Shown: positions 1 through 13,848, counted from the stretch's first letter. The stretch is DNA of 64,000 bases from Streptomyces griseus (GCA_945884695.1 CAMCYO010000009.1:1-64000), one strand, 5' to 3'. Numbers and translations are program-made. Notes: generated by a model not told the origin, from the letters alone.

Positions 1-531
1 GATGCGATTGTTATTACGGATGCCGGTTTGGTTGGCGCTGATTCCCTAATGACTTCAAAAGTATTGGCTAGTGCAATTACAAGTGGTGGATTTGACTTAG
101 TGCTGTGTGGTACAGAATCAACAGATGCGCGAATGAGTGTGGTTCCTGCCATGTTGGCGCAAAGACTTGGTTGGGCGCAATTAACTTTTGCAGGCTCTGT
201 TGTAGTTAATGCAGCATCGAGCGAAGTAACAATTACACGGGTGACAGAAGATGGCGTGGACACGATGAAAGCTAAGTTTCCAGCGGTTATTAGCGTTATC
301 GAAAAGATCAATGAGCCTCGATACCCATCCTTTAAAGGAATTATGGCGGCGAAGAAGAAGACTATGGATATACGTTCCTTGGCAATAGTTGGCGTTAGTA
401 GCGAAAACTCCTGGAGTTCGGTCACGGATGCTTCACCAAGACCACCCCGGACTGTTGGAGTAAAAGTTGTCGATGAAGGTAAAGGTGGCGAAGCGCTCGT
501 CAACTACCTTGCAGATAAGAAATTAATATGA
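1..531 (+). CDS. etfB: Electron transfer flavoprotein subunit beta, 5' end outside window
   Basis: Beta subunit of the electron transfer flavoprotein, which collects electrons from acyl-CoA dehydrogenases and passes them toward the quinone pool. The frame is open from base 1, so only about the last 176 residues are present. Family signatures visible are GTESTDARMSVVPAMLAQ (nucleotide-binding region) and EPRYPSFKGIMAAKKK. Its stop overlaps the etfA start by 4 bases (ATGA), so the two subunits are translationally coupled. The acyl-CoA dehydrogenase near 56-57 kb is a plausible electron donor, by inference only. Confidence 0.93.
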   Translation, partial: DAIVITDAGLVGADSLMTSKVLASAITSGGFDLVLCGTESTDARMSVVPAMLAQRLGWAQLTFAGSVVVNAASSEVTITRVTEDGVDTMKAKFPAVISVIEKINEPRYPSFKGIMAAKKKTMDIRSLAIVGVSSENSWSSVTDASPRPPRTVGVKVVDEGKGGEALVNYLADKKLI

Positions 532-1481
532 GCACTGTGTACGTAGTCGCACAATTCGTTGGAGAAAATCTTTCTAAAACAACTTTTGAACTTGCAACAT
601 GTGGTGCACGAATTGGATCTGTTACTGCGATTGTTTTTGCAGGAGCAGGTAAAGGTTCTGCATTAGCCGGTGCAATTACCCAAAGCCCCATCGCCAATGT
701 AATCATTGTCGAAAGTGATGATTTTGCTAAGCACTCGGTGCCAGCATTTAGCGATGCTCTCTCACAGCTTGTCTTGACCAATAAGCCAGACGCAGTACTC
801 ATTACATCGAGCGCATTTGGAAAAGAATTAGCAGGTAGAGTTGCCGTAGCAACGGATTCTGGAATTATTACCGACGCTGTTGATGTTGCTTCAGATTTAA
901 GCTGCACCCAGTTAGTTTTCGGTGGCTCAACAACAGTTCATTCTCGTGTCAGCCACGGAACTCCAATAATTACAGTAAGACCGAATGCGATTACTGCAGA
1001 CCTTGCACCGTGCACGCCTGCAGTAACTACTGCAACATTTACATTAAGCGATGGAGCAAAGAGCGCTGAGGTTATGTCATCCTCCCCATTTGTTAAAGGT
1101 GGGCGTCCAGAGTTAGCACAAGCAAGTGTTGTTGTTTCCGGTGGTCGCGGAACAAATGGAGATTTCAAACCGGTTGAAGAGTTTGCAGATTTATTAGGGG
1201 CAGCAGTTGGTGCGTCTCGTGCAGCAACGGACGCGGGTTGGTATCCGCATTCACTCCAAGTTGGACAGACTGGCCAAACGGTAAGTCCTGATCTCTATGT
1301 TGCATGTGGAATCTCTGGTGCCATTCAGCACCGAGCCGGAATGCAAACGAGTAAGACAATTGTGGTTATCAATAAAGACCCTGAAGCCCCTATCTTTGAA
1401 TTAGCTGATTTCGGCGTTGTAGGAGATCTCTTTGCGGTCCTACCTCAAGCAACGGAGGGCGTGCGCGCTCGTAAGTCCTAG
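528..1481 (+). CDS. etfA: Electron transfer flavoprotein subunit alpha
   Basis: Alpha subunit of the flavoprotein, 317 residues, the usual length. The N-terminal half is the variable ETF domain. The C-terminal FAD-binding domain starts near residue 195 and shows the typical [16 protein letters not shown] and [19 protein letters not shown] segments, followed by [20 protein letters not shown] near the C terminus. It starts inside the end of etfB and ends 9 bases before the cysteine desulfurase, so it probably belongs to the same long transcript. Confidence 0.95.
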   Translation: MSTVYVVAQFVGENLSKTTFELATCGARIGSVTAIVFAGAGKGSALAGAITQSPIANVIIVESDDFAKHSVPAFSDALSQLVLTNKPDAVLITSSAFGKELAGRVAVATDSGIITDAVDVASDLSCTQLVFGGSTTVHSRVSHGTPIITVRPNAITADLAPCTPAVTTATFTLSDGAKSAEVMSSSPFVKGGRPELAQASVVVSGGRGTNGDFKPVEEFADLLGAAVGASRAATDAGWYPHSLQVGQTGQTVSPDLYVACGISGAIQHRAGMQTSKTIVVINKDPEAPIFELADFGVVGDLFAVLPQATEGVRARKS

Positions 1482-1490
1482 ACTGAGCGC

Positions 1491-2635
1491 ATGTCCATCT
1501 ACTTAGACCACGCGGCGACTACGCCCATGGTTGAAGGTGCAATTGAGGCCATGAGTGTTCAATTAGAAAAACTTGGCAATCCATCAAGTTTGCACACACA
1601 AGGTCGTGAAGTTCGAAAAGAATTAGAGCAAGCACGCGAACAGTTGGCAAAAGTTATTGGATGTCATGCAAGTGAAATAATCTTCACTGGTTCTGGAACC
1701 GAAGCAAATAACACCGCGCTTAAGGGTCTTTTTTGGAAGAACCGACCACTTGGACGAAATGTGGTAGTCATTTCCGCTATTGAACACCACGCAATTTTAG
1801 ATCCAGCGCATTGGCTACATGATCATGATGGCGCAGAGGTTATTGTAATTGGAGTTGATAAGCACGGTGTCATCGATTTGGGCGCCCTTAAGGCACTCAT
1901 TGATAACCGTGGCGATGAGATTGCAGTCATTTCTGTCATGCATTCCAATAACGAAACAGGCGTTATTCAACCCATTGCGCAAATTGTCGCGATAGCGAAC
2001 GTGGCATCAATTCCCGTCCATAGCGATAGCGTTCAAAGTTTTTGCAAGGTACCCCTTTCATTTTCAGAATTAGGCCTAACTGCAATGACGCTGAGTGCGC
2101 ACAAAATAGGGGGCCCACTTGGAATTGGAATTCTGGTTTTAAAACGTGGCATCGATATACCTGCAATTTTGCACGGTGGAGGACAAGAGCGCGATATCCG
2201 CAGTGGAACGCTCAATGCCCCTTCGATCGTTGGCTTTGCTGTGGCATCTGGATTACCAATTCCAGTAAAAGATATTGCACAGTTGCGGGAAGAATTTACT
2301 GCAGGAGTACTTAAAGCAATCCCAGATGCATTCGTAAACGGCGGCTCTGCATCTGATCAACTTCCTGGAATTGTAAATATCACTTTCCCTGGTACTGAAA
2401 GTGACACTTTGTTACTTCTCTTAGATAGCAAAGGAATATCTGCATCAACTGGATCTGCATGTACTGCAGGTGTGCAACGGCCAAGCCATGTTCTTCTAGC
2501 AATGGGACACAATGATAAGAGCGCTCGTTCTTCTTTACGTTTTTCACTAGGTGCAACAACAACTCATTTAGAAATTGCAAAAGTTATTGATTTACTGCCA
2601 GCAGTCATTAATCAAGCACGAGCGGCGAATTTGCG

Positions 2636-2639
<4 letters not shown>
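1491..2639 (+). CDS. Cysteine desulfurase, NifS/IscS family
   Basis: PLP enzyme that removes sulfur from cysteine and hands it as a persulfide to acceptors. It has 382 residues. Visible residues are the PLP lysine in LSAHKIGGPLG (K205), the catalytic cysteine in TGSACTAGVQ (C324) and the HSNNETG segment near residue 155. The PLP-contacting aspartate lies in HSDSVQ, where most relatives have DAVQ. It overlaps mnmA by 4 bases; the likely sulfur acceptor is therefore MnmA for tRNA 2-thiouridine synthesis. No iscU-like scaffold gene is adjacent, which argues against a dedicated Fe-S role here. Confidence 0.93.
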
Positions 2640-5729
<3,090 letters not shown>

Positions 5730-5730
<1 letters not shown>

Positions 5731-6287
5731 TGAGTGCAATTCGCATAGGTCTTTATGGAGGAACTTTTGATCCAATCCATAAGGGGCACATGCATGTGAT
5801 AACCCAACTATTTGCACGAGACCTTATTGATGAACTTATTGTGATTCCGGCAGGGCAACCATGGATGCGAAGTGGTGCACCGATTGCATCTGCACAAGAT
5901 CGATTGGAAATGGCACGAATTGCTGTTGCGCAATTGCCGGCAGAGGCTTCATCCCATGTGAGCGTGAGCGATTGTGAAATTAATCGAAGTGGTCCAAGTT
6001 ACACAATCGATACGGTGAAGGAATTTATAGTAAATCGACCTGAGGCACACTTTCTTTTAATTCTTGGCTCAGATGCATATGCAGGTATCAGCAATTGGCA
6101 TGAAAGTGCACAATTACAATCACTGGTGGAAATCTTGGTTATTGCACGAGATGGTGAAGGATTAGACATTAACGCTTTGCCAATCTCTGCCACTACAATT
6201 CGAACTCTTACGCAGTCACATCTTGAGGATTCACCCTCGAACGTTGCCACGTATATCAAGGAGAAAAACCTTTATGGTCGCAAGTAA
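5730..6287 (+). CDS. nadD: Nicotinate-mononucleotide adenylyltransferase
   Basis: Makes nicotinate adenine dinucleotide, the step before NAD synthetase. It has 185 residues. The nucleotidyltransferase signature GTFDPIHKGHMHV lies near the N terminus, and SATTIRTL near the C terminus is the ISSTxIR-like motif. AGGAGG at 5718-5723 is 6 bases before the chosen ATG and only 3 before an in-frame GTG at 5727 that overlaps the ligA stop, so ATG is preferred. It lies next to ligA, an NAD consumer, which may be coincidence. Confidence 0.93.
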
Positions 6288-6648
6288 AGATGTCATTGCC
6301 AGCACAAAGATTGCAGCTCAGGCTGCCCTTGAGAAATTAGCAACAGGATTGGTAGCAATAGACCTCTCTGAACAGTTGGTTTTGTCTGAAGTATTTCTCA
6401 TTGTTACCGGCGCAAATTCGCCTCAAGTGGGTGCTATTGCTGATGAAGTTGAGCGAAAAATGTCAGAAGCAGGTCAAAAACCAGTGCGACGAGAAAATGG
6501 CGCGGAGTGGATCTTGATTGACTACAGCGACTTAGTTGTTCATATTCAAAGTGCAGAACTTCGTCGCTATTACATGCTAGATCGACTTTGGAACGATTGC
6601 CCTGTTATTACCCTTGATTTGGAAACGGACGACGTATCTCATGCCTAA
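6274..6648 (+). CDS. rsfS: Ribosomal silencing factor RsfS
   Basis: Binds ribosomal protein L14 and blocks joining of the subunits when nutrients are short. It has 124 residues. The chosen ATG gives MVASKDVIAS and has AAGGAG about 10 bases upstream; a longer open frame beginning at 6223 would add 17 basic residues that do not belong to the family. Conserved segments are EVFLIVTGANSPQVGAIAD and the ENGAEWILIDYSDLVVHI segment. It begins inside the end of nadD, and nadD-rsfS pairing is common in bacteria. Confidence 0.92.
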   Translation: MVASKDVIASTKIAAQAALEKLATGLVAIDLSEQLVLSEVFLIVTGANSPQVGAIADEVERKMSEAGQKPVRRENGAEWILIDYSDLVVHIQSAELRRYYMLDRLWNDCPVITLDLETDDVSHA

Positions 6649-7303
6649 AGCACATCGCATTGTTTTATGGCGCCATGGTCAGACCGATTGGAACATAAAT
6701 AATCGTTTTCAAGGTCATTCAGATATTCCACTGAATGATGTCGGTGTGTATCAAGCCCAACGAGCTGCACAATTATTAGCGGGAATGAAACCAACTGGAA
6801 TTATTTCTAGTGATTTGCAACGTGCCATCGCCACAGCGCGAGCACTTGCTGATTTGGTCAGGCTTCCCGTGGAAGTCGATCAAAATCTTCGCGAAACCAA
6901 CGGTGGACATTGGGAAGGCAAGACTGGTGAAGAAAATCGCGAGACTGACTCTGCCAATTTTTTACGCTGGATTGATGGTGATAACTCACCTGCCGGAACA
7001 ATCGGAGAACGTCGCACCGAAGTGGCCGAGCGCGCAGTAGGTGCTATTAACAACGCGTTGGCAAAGGGGGGAGAAGGACAACTCCTCATTGTTACAACTC
7101 ACGGTGGAACATCACGATGTGTTTTAGGAAAATTATTGGAGTTACCACAATCACATTGGGGCGTATTAGGGGGATTATCTAATGCGGCATGGTCGATACT
7201 TCAACAAAATCCACGAGGCTGGAATTTAGTAGAACATAATGCAGGCTCTATTCCAGAGCCTATTTACGGAGAAGAAAGTGGTGCTGAGCCGAACCTGCGA
7301 TAA
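6641..7303 (+). CDS. Histidine phosphatase family protein, probably GpgP-like
   Basis: Member of the phosphoglycerate mutase/histidine phosphatase superfamily, 220 residues. The phospho-histidine motif is LWRHGQTDWN near residue 9; a second histidine is in VTTHGGTSRCVL. The ATG overlaps the rsfS stop. In mycobacteria the gene after rsfS is gpgP (glucosyl-3-phosphoglycerate phosphatase), so the same role is likely by position, but the substrate cannot be read from the sequence. It closes the first dense gene block; tRNA-Ala follows 19 bases later. Confidence 0.8.
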   Translation: MPKAHRIVLWRHGQTDWNINNRFQGHSDIPLNDVGVYQAQRAAQLLAGMKPTGIISSDLQRAIATARALADLVRLPVEVDQNLRETNGGHWEGKTGEENRETDSANFLRWIDGDNSPAGTIGERRTEVAERAVGAINNALAKGGEGQLLIVTTHGGTSRCVLGKLLELPQSHWGVLGGLSNAAWSILQQNPRGWNLVEHNAGSIPEPIYGEESGAEPNLR

Positions 7304-7322
7304 GGTCGGAGTTCTCAAGTTC

Positions 7323-7395
7323 GGGGCTGTGGCGCAGCTGGTAGCGCACCTGCATGGCATGCAGGGGGTCAGGGGTTCAAGTCCCCTCAGCTCCA
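7323..7395 (+). tRNA. tRNA-Ala (GGC)
   Basis: Folds as a complete cloverleaf. The acceptor stem GGGGCTG pairs with CAGCTCC and includes the G3-U70 wobble that identifies alanine tRNA. The anticodon arm is CCTGC-ATGGCAT-GCAGG with anticodon GGC. The T-arm loop is TTCAAGT and the discriminator base is A. The 3' CCA is not encoded. Confidence 0.97.
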
Positions 7396-7438
7396 CGTAG
7401 AAATTATTTAATCGATATCGCAAAGGACGTGTAAAGAG

Positions 7439-8362
7439 ATGACAACTATTCCGCGCGGGTGGAAAGCAACTGATATCGGGAATATTTCGGGAAAGAGATT
7501 TCTCATCACAGGTGGCACTAGTGGAATCGGCAAAGAAGCCGCCCGCCAATTAGCGCGCGCTGGTGGAGATGTCACAATTACAGCGCGCTCGGCGCAAAAA
7601 GGTGAAGCGACTATGGCCGAACTTGGGCAAGGTCGCTTGTCCTATGGAATTTTAGATTTAACAGATCTGAAATCAGTGAAAAAATTTGCAGCAAATCTTA
7701 CACATGATTTCGATGTGCTGATACTCAATGCTGGAGTAATGGCAACCCCATTGATGCGGACCAAAGATGGCTTTGAATTACAGATGGGCACAAATCATTT
7801 GGGGCATTTTGCTCTAGCTGGATTATTACGAAAGCAAATAAAAGATCGCGTAGTCGCAGTTTCGAGTCAGGCACATCGCTTTGGAAGTTTTGGCGACAAC
7901 AGCATGAGCGCAATTCGCGCGCGTGCATTGGCTCAAGGTCAGTACAAACCGTGGAGCGCATATGGTGCAAGTAAGTTAGCTAATTTGTTATTCATTCACG
8001 AACTTCACCGTAGAAGCCAAGCAAAAAATTGGAACATAACTTCTGTAGCGGTGCACCCTGGCTGGTCGGCAACACATCTTCAAAGTGTTGGCCCTGAAAT
8101 GCGCGGTGCAAATCTTGAAGAGAAAGTTACCTCTGGCATGAACTCTCTCTTTGCTCAAAGTTCAGCCCGCGGCGCACTTCCTACTCTGTGCGCATCGACT
8201 CTGCCAGGTATTGCCAGTTCTTCCTACATTGGCCCAGATGGACTCTTTGAAATGCGCGGATATCCAAAAATAACTCGTGGAATATCCAGTTCATACGACC
8301 AAAATCTTGCAAGCAACCTTTGGAGTGTCAGTGAAGAACTTACTGGCGTGCAATGGCTGTAA
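7439..8362 (+). CDS. Short-chain dehydrogenase/reductase, retinol-dehydrogenase-like
   Basis: NAD(P)-dependent oxidoreductase of the classical SDR type, 307 residues. The cofactor motif TGGTSGIG is near residue 19, then NAGVM, a serine region (VSSQAHRF) and the catalytic YGASK near residue 180. The length and the HLGHFAL segment resemble retinol-dehydrogenase-like bacterial SDRs. The natural substrate is unknown. It sits between tRNA-Ala and leuS, 9 bases before leuS, so co-transcription is likely but functional linkage is not evident. Confidence 0.85.
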   Translation: MTTIPRGWKATDIGNISGKRFLITGGTSGIGKEAARQLARAGGDVTITARSAQKGEATMAELGQGRLSYGILDLTDLKSVKKFAANLTHDFDVLILNAGVMATPLMRTKDGFELQMGTNHLGHFALAGLLRKQIKDRVVAVSSQAHRFGSFGDNSMSAIRARALAQGQYKPWSAYGASKLANLLFIHELHRRSQAKNWNITSVAVHPGWSATHLQSVGPEMRGANLEEKVTSGMNSLFAQSSARGALPTLCASTLPGIASSSYIGPDGLFEMRGYPKITRGISSSYDQNLASNLWSVSEELTGVQWL

Positions 8363-8371
8363 CCTTGGCAC

Positions 8372-10855
8372 ATGTCTGCTGATAACACTCGCGATTTTGT
8401 ACATGAAGGCTATGACGTCGCTTATGTGCAAGAAAAATGGTTACCCATCTGGGATCAGCTAGCTCCATTTAAATCTGGGCGTCCAGAAGATAAGCGCCCT
8501 AAGAAATATGTTTTAGATATGTTCCCGTATCCATCGGGAGATTTACATATGGGCCATGCCGAGGCGTATGCGCTAGGTGATGTTATTGCCCGTTATTGGG
8601 TACAAAAAGGTTTCAATGTTATGCACCCAATCGCGTGGGATGCTTTTGGACTTCCAGCCGAAAATGCTGCGATTAAAAGAAATATTGATCCTGCAATTTG
8701 GACCTATGAAAATATTGCTGTGCAGAAAGCATCGATGCGTCGATATGCATGTTCATTTGATTGGGATCGGACATTTAATACATGCGATCCTGAATATTAT
8801 CGTTGGAACCAGTGGTTATTTTTGCAAATGTTCGAACGCGGGCTGGCCTACCGCAAAGCATCAAAAGTTAACTGGTGCCCTTCTTGCCAAACAGTATTAG
8901 CAAATGAGCAAGTAGTTGCTGGCCTGTGCGAGAGATGCGATACCGCAGTTACGAAGAAGAAATTAACGCAGTGGTATTTCAAGATTACCGACTATGCCGA
9001 TCGCCTATTAGATGATATGTCTCAACTTGAAGGTCAGTGGCCAGAAAAAGTTTTAACGATGCAACGTAACTGGATCGGTCGCTCCGCTGGCGCTAACGTG
9101 GATTTCCAGATTGAAGGACGCGCAGAGCCCGTAACGATTTATACAACTCGTCCAGATACTTTGTACGGGGCAACATTTTTTGTCGTTGCGCCCGATAGCG
9201 ATCTAGCCACAGAATTAGCAAAAGGCAGAGCGGTTGAAAAGGAATTCAACACATACCTTGAAAAAATTAAAGCTGACAGTGATATTGATCGTCTCGCCAC
9301 TGATCGCCCAAAGAGTGGCGTTTTCCTTGAAAGATATGCCATTAATCCAGTCAACGGCGAAAAGTTACCAATCTGGGCTAGTGATTACGTTTTAGCTGAT
9401 TATGGAACTGGCGCAATCATGGCTGTGCCTGCTCACGATCAACGCGATTTAGATTTCGCACGGGCAATGAAATTACCTGTGCGAGTTGTGGTTGATACCG
9501 GAGAAGAAGATCCTGCTCTTTCTGGCATTGCAACCGCCGGAGATGGCGCTTTGATTAACTCTGGGCCGCTGAATGGAAAACCTAAAGATGAAGCAATTGC
9601 CTTTATCAACGCACAGTTAGAACGCGATGGACTTGGAAAATCAGCGCGCAATTACAGATTGCGTGATTGGCTTATTTCACGTCAGCGTTATTGGGGTACA
9701 CCGATTCCGATTATCCATTGCCCAAAGTGTGGAGATGTAGGTGCGCCCCTTGATTCTTTGCCAGTCAAATTGCCTAATGCGCAAGGTCTGGATCTCAAAC
9801 CAAAAGGAACTTCACCATTGGGCGCTGCCACCGATTGGGTAAATGTTCCTTGTCCCAAGTGCGGTACACCAGCACAGCGTGACACGGACACGATGGATAC
9901 ATTTGTTGATTCATCATGGTATTTCTTACGCTACCCAAGCAGCACCGATCACACCCAAGCATTTAGCCGTGAAAGTATTGATACATGGCTACCTGTTGAT
10001 CAATACGTTGGGGGAGTAACCCACGCAATCTTGCATCTTCTCTACTCTCGCTTCTTTACAAAAGTTTTATATGACATGAAAATGCTCTCATTTAACGAAC
10101 CTTTCACCCGACTTCTCAATCAAGGAATGGTTGTGATGTCGGGTTCTGCCATGAGCAAGAGCCGTGGGAACTTAGTCAAACTCTCGGATGAATTGGCCAA
10201 CCACGGTGTGGATGCAATTCGTTTATCCATGGTTTTTTCTGGTCCTCCTGAAGACGATGTGGATTGGTCAGATGTTTCACCTTCTGGATCTGTAAAGTTT
10301 CTTAACCGCGCATGGCGTTTATCGGGTGATATCACTAGCGCACCAGGTGCTGATTTTTCTCAAGGTAATCTTTCACTGCGCAAAGCAACACATAAAGCAG
10401 TGCACGATGCCGGATTTGCAGTTGAGTCATTTAGATTTAACGTGGCCGTTGCGCGCATCATGGAGTTAGTAAATTCTGCACGTAAAGCAATTGATTCTGG
10501 ATGTGGTCCGGCAGATCCTGCAGCGCGTGAGGCAGTTGAAGCAATTGCCATCATGCTCTCACTTGTTGCCCCCTACACAGCAGAGGAAATGTGGGAACGT
10601 CTTGGACATAAGCCAGCGATTGCACTTGCAGGCTGGCCAAGTGTCGATGAAACCTTACTTGTTGCAGATTCGGTGATTGCAGTTATTCAAATTAATGGCA
10701 AAATCAAAGAACGCCTTGAAGTTTCGCCAACTATTTCAGATAGTGACCTAGAGGCTCAAGCGTTGGCTCATCCATTAATTGCCAAGGAATTGGCTGGGGC
10801 AACGATTAGTAAGATCATCACAAGAGCGCCAAAATTGGTCAACATCGTTATATAG
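8372..10855 (+). CDS. leuS: Leucyl-tRNA synthetase
   Basis: Charges tRNA-Leu. It has 827 residues, the usual bacterial size. Class I motifs are present: the HIGH-type HMGH at residues 59-62 ([11 protein letters not shown]) and MSKSRGN. The zinc-binding insertion WCPSCQTV and the following CERC lie near residue 170. The editing (CP1) domain contains [14 protein letters not shown] second cysteine cluster ([15 protein letters not shown]) is in the ZN-1-like insertion around residues 450-500. Confidence 0.97.
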   Translation: MSADNTRDFVHEGYDVAYVQEKWLPIWDQLAPFKSGRPEDKRPKKYVLDMFPYPSGDLHMGHAEAYALGDVIARYWVQKGFNVMHPIAWDAFGLPAENAAIKRNIDPAIWTYENIAVQKASMRRYACSFDWDRTFNTCDPEYYRWNQWLFLQMFERGLAYRKASKVNWCPSCQTVLANEQVVAGLCERCDTAVTKKKLTQWYFKITDYADRLLDDMSQLEGQWPEKVLTMQRNWIGRSAGANVDFQIEGRAEPVTIYTTRPDTLYGATFFVVAPDSDLATELAKGRAVEKEFNTYLEKIKADSDIDRLATDRPKSGVFLERYAINPVNGEKLPIWASDYVLADYGTGAIMAVPAHDQRDLDFARAMKLPVRVVVDTGEEDPALSGIATAGDGALINSGPLNGKPKDEAIAFINAQLERDGLGKSARNYRLRDWLISRQRYWGTPIPIIHCPKCGDVGAPLDSLPVKLPNAQGLDLKPKGTSPLGAATDWVNVPCPKCGTPAQRDTDTMDTFVDSSWYFLRYPSSTDHTQAFSRESIDTWLPVDQYVGGVTHAILHLLYSRFFTKVLYDMKMLSFNEPFTRLLNQGMVVMSGSAMSKSRGNLVKLSDELANHGVDAIRLSMVFSGPPEDDVDWSDVSPSGSVKFLNRAWRLSGDITSAPGADFSQGNLSLRKATHKAVHDAGFAVESFRFNVAVARIMELVNSARKAIDSGCGPADPAAREAVEAIAIMLSLVAPYTAEEMWERLGHKPAIALAGWPSVDETLLVADSVIAVIQINGKIKERLEVSPTISDSDLEAQALAHPLIAKELAGATISKIITRAPKLVNIVI

Positions 10856-10948
10856 GCTCGATTGAATTCGCTCATCAACAGATTTAATTTGTGAACAGCG
10901 AGCCAGAATCTAGATTTCAAGAGAAATTACCTCCCTTTTACTTGGGGC

Positions 10949-11563
10949 ATGAATCAACTTCTCAATAGTTATAAGGAACAAATCCAGGATTGGTTTTCCG
11001 ATCTACGCTTTTCACAGATACAAAAGCGCTCACTTCTTATAGTCGTGGCTGTAGTTTGCGTGCTATCTGCCGGTGTGGTCTTTCGCGGACACTCTCAACC
11101 GATCGCGATGGCCGAGCCACTCATTATCGCTCCACCAAATATCACAGTCGATGTCGCCGGCGGAGTTAATCTGCCTGGTGTTTATTCACTTCCAGCCAAT
11201 TCGAGAGTGATTGATGCGCTGAAAATAGCGGGCAACGCGAAACCTGGAATGGATGTGAGCGATCTCAACTTAGCTCGCATCATTAAAGATGGCGAGCAAA
11301 TCTACGTTGACCCCAATCTCCCAACAGCAATTTCAAAAAGTATTGCTACAACTGTGGTCAAGAAACTTACCGGCCCACTTAACATCAATAGAGCCACTCT
11401 TGCCCAATTTGATTTGTTGCCAGGCATTGGTCCCGTCATCGCAGCGCGCATAGTTACGTATCGGAAAGTTAATGGACCCTTTAGTGTGATTGAAGATCTT
11501 CAGAAGGTTTCTGGGATTGGAAGTGCAAAATTCGCACAACTCAAAAGCAAAGTCCGCGTGTAA
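10949..11563 (+). CDS. comEA: ComEA-like DNA-binding competence protein
   Basis: Membrane-anchored DNA receptor for natural transformation, 204 residues. One transmembrane helix (LLIVVAVVCVLSAGVVF) lies near residues 28-45. A SLBB domain follows (VDVAGGVNLPGVYSLPANS). The C terminus has two helix-hairpin-helix units, LNINRATLAQFDLLPGIG and VIEDLQKVSGIG. The 93-base gap before it, after leuS, contains GGCTCG paired at a distance with CGAGCC, possibly a weak terminator. It is immediately followed by comEC. Confidence 0.92.
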   Translation: MNQLLNSYKEQIQDWFSDLRFSQIQKRSLLIVVAVVCVLSAGVVFRGHSQPIAMAEPLIIAPPNITVDVAGGVNLPGVYSLPANSRVIDALKIAGNAKPGMDVSDLNLARIIKDGEQIYVDPNLPTAISKSIATTVVKKLTGPLNINRATLAQFDLLPGIGPVIAARIVTYRKVNGPFSVIEDLQKVSGIGSAKFAQLKSKVRV

Positions 11564-11739
11564 AAGATTATCGGGCGCTCACTCTTGGGAGTGCTATTTG
11601 GATCGGTGCACTATCGCAAAGCTGGGTAGCGCCATGGCGTACAACATTAATTCTCTTATTTGTCGGGCTCATTGCTTTAGGCAGAGGCAAAAGTGTCATT
11701 GTCGTTATTGCGTGCGCGCTATTACTCGGCTCAGGAGTC
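11491..11739 (+). other. Open frame upstream of comEC start, lacking a standard start codon
   Basis: The comEC frame stays open for 83 codons upstream of the first ATG, back to a TGA at 11488. From 11566 it encodes DYRALTLGSAIWIGALSQ and then a strongly hydrophobic stretch (TLILLFVGLIALG, VIVVIACALLLGSG), which is what the N-terminal membrane segments of ComEC look like. No ATG, GTG or TTG occurs in frame. Translation may begin at an unusual codon near the comEA stop, or the sequence may carry a small indel there. Confidence 0.6.
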
Positions 11740-13848
11740 ATGTCCTTGCGCCAAATGAGTTTGCAAAACTCCGCACTGCAACAATTTATAGGTCAGAGTG
11801 CGACTCTTAAAGTACAGATATCTACTGATCCAACACTTACAAAGGCAAAAGTTTTCGGATCCAAGTTAGCGCCGGCAAGTTATAGTTTCTTGGCAAGTGC
11901 GCAAAGCGTTGGGAATACAAGTGAAGAATTCACTCTTCGGATTCCAGTAAGAGTCATCAGTCAAAATAGATCGGTGAGTACCTTATTGCCTGGCCAAACA
12001 TTGACTGCCAGTGGGGTGCTTGTACATAGTAAAGAATCCCGGGTTGGTGCTCTATTCATAATTCACGGAGATATTAAAGTTTTGACTCCACCATCTAAGT
12101 GGGCAAGAAGTCTTGGAAATATCCGCACTCATCTGCGTGAACTGAGCAGCGGTGGAGATGGAGGCGCGCTCATACCAGGAATGGTGTTAGGAGATACCTC
12201 ACTTCAGAGTGCGCAATTTCGAGATGCGATGCGCAGATGTGGGCTTACACATTTAACGGCGGTAAGCGGTGCAAATTTTGCAATTATTTCTCTATTCGTG
12301 CTCTGGTGTATGCAGTGGTTTTTTAGGAAGATCCGAATAAGAGTGATCGTTACTGCAATTGCACTCTCTGGCTTTATCGCACTGGTTCGGCCCTCACCTT
12401 CTGTCTTGAGAGCAGCTGCGATGGCAAGTGTTGTTCTCTTTGCACGAGCAGTTGGGCAACGCAGTGATGCACTGCCTGCACTTGGCTTTGCTATTGCAAT
12501 TGTTGTTGTGGGCGACCCTTGGCAAGCACGCGATCCAGGATTTGCACTCTCTGTTTTAGCTACGGCAGGACTTTTAATTTTGGCTCCACGCATTGTGCTC
12601 GGGTTGTCCAAGTTTTTACCGACGAAAATTGCAGGCGCACTGAGCCCACCAATTGCAGCTGTGGTGATGTGCGCACCAATCTTGGTGGCACTATCCGGCT
12701 ATATCGGACCGATGACGGTAATTGCCAATGTTCTTGTTGCACCTGTCGTTGCACCTATTACGGTATTTGGATTCATTGCTGCGATTCTTTCTCCAATTGC
12801 CCCACATGTGAGCTCGTTCATTCTCTACTTTGTTCGCTTCCCAGCCTCGTGGATTGCCTCCGTCGCAAAATGGGCATCACGCTTTCCTGTCCTTGAACTT
12901 TCGACAGGTTTAGTTGGATTCTCAGTTGCACTCTTCACGGTGGTCGCAGTGTTGGCGCTAGTCAGAAGGCGTAAAAAGGTGATCATTGCAGTCGCGCTAC
13001 TTGCATTGTCATTGACATGGCTTGGCAGGTGGCCAGGAGGAGATTGGCAAGTTGCAAATTGCAATGTTGGGCAAGGTGATTCGATGGTTGTCAATTTAGG
13101 AAACCACAGAGCAATTGTTATTGATACAGGTCCTGATCCAGCCTTAGTTGATCGTTGTCTTAATCAACTTGGAGTCAAGCAGATTCCACTTCTAGTTTTA
13201 ACTCACTTTCATGCAGATCATGTTGAGGGTGTTGCAGGTGTCATCCATGGCCGAAGCATTGGACAAGTGTGGGTGAGCAACAATGCTGAACCTATATTTG
13301 AAAGTAATCACATAAGGCAAGTGCTCGGAATCCGAGCGCATATCGTAATTGCAGAACGTGGACTTTCGACAACTATGACTAGCAACCTAGGTGACATTTC
13401 ACTGGATATTTTGTGGCCCGATAGCACTGCACAGTCATTCGATGTACTACCAGGTGATGGATCGGCAATAAATAATTCCAGTCTTGCACTTTTGCTCAAT
13501 GCACCAGATTTCTCACTCTTCGTCGCCGGCGATATAGAACCGCCGGTACAAGCAGAAATTTTGGACTCGGTAGGGAAGATAGATATCTATAAGGTGAGTC
13601 ATCATGGCTCCAAGTATCAGGACATCGCATTTACAGAACGTCTTTCACCGATTATCTCCATAATTAGCGTTGGCGCAGGAAATACATACGGGCATCCAGC
13701 GCCACAAACTCTTGCCTTGCTGGCTAGACTTCGAAGCACAATTTACCGAACCGATACCAATGGCGCCATTGCAGTCACTGCAAGGCAGCATCGCTTTAAG
13801 GTTCGGACAAGTTCTGGCGCATGGTGGCAGAAAGTGAGGTTGGGATGA
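11740..13848 (+). CDS. comEC: ComEC/Rec2 DNA uptake channel, start uncertain
   Basis: Inner-membrane channel that carries single-stranded DNA into the cell during transformation. At least 702 residues. An N-terminal OB-like soluble part is followed by the competence membrane domain (LTAVSGANFAIISLFVLW, ALSGFIALVRPSPSVLRAA, with many helices to about residue 420). A C-terminal metallo-beta-lactamase domain shows LTHFHADHVEGV and KVSHHGSKYQD. The listed ATG is only the first standard start in the frame; the true protein probably begins about 60 residues earlier, close to the comEA stop. The stop overlaps holA. Confidence 0.9.
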   Translation: MSLRQMSLQNSALQQFIGQSATLKVQISTDPTLTKAKVFGSKLAPASYSFLASAQSVGNTSEEFTLRIPVRVISQNRSVSTLLPGQTLTASGVLVHSKESRVGALFIIHGDIKVLTPPSKWARSLGNIRTHLRELSSGGDGGALIPGMVLGDTSLQSAQFRDAMRRCGLTHLTAVSGANFAIISLFVLWCMQWFFRKIRIRVIVTAIALSGFIALVRPSPSVLRAAAMASVVLFARAVGQRSDALPALGFAIAIVVVGDPWQARDPGFALSVLATAGLLILAPRIVLGLSKFLPTKIAGALSPPIAAVVMCAPILVALSGYIGPMTVIANVLVAPVVAPITVFGFIAAILSPIAPHVSSFILYFVRFPASWIASVAKWASRFPVLELSTGLVGFSVALFTVVAVLALVRRRKKVIIAVALLALSLTWLGRWPGGDWQVANCNVGQGDSMVVNLGNHRAIVIDTGPDPALVDRCLNQLGVKQIPLLVLTHFHADHVEGVAGVIHGRSIGQVWVSNNAEPIFESNHIRQVLGIRAHIVIAERGLSTTMTSNLGDISLDILWPDSTAQSFDVLPGDGSAINNSSLALLLNAPDFSLFVAGDIEPPVQAEILDSVGKIDIYKVSHHGSKYQDIAFTERLSPIISIISVGAGNTYGHPAPQTLALLARLRSTIYRTDTNGAIAVTARQHRFKVRTSSGAWWQKVRLG

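Noticed and set aside
12204-12611. 135-residue minus-strand frame
   Set aside because: Shadow of the ComEC membrane domain; low-complexity Ala/Ser/Thr composition.
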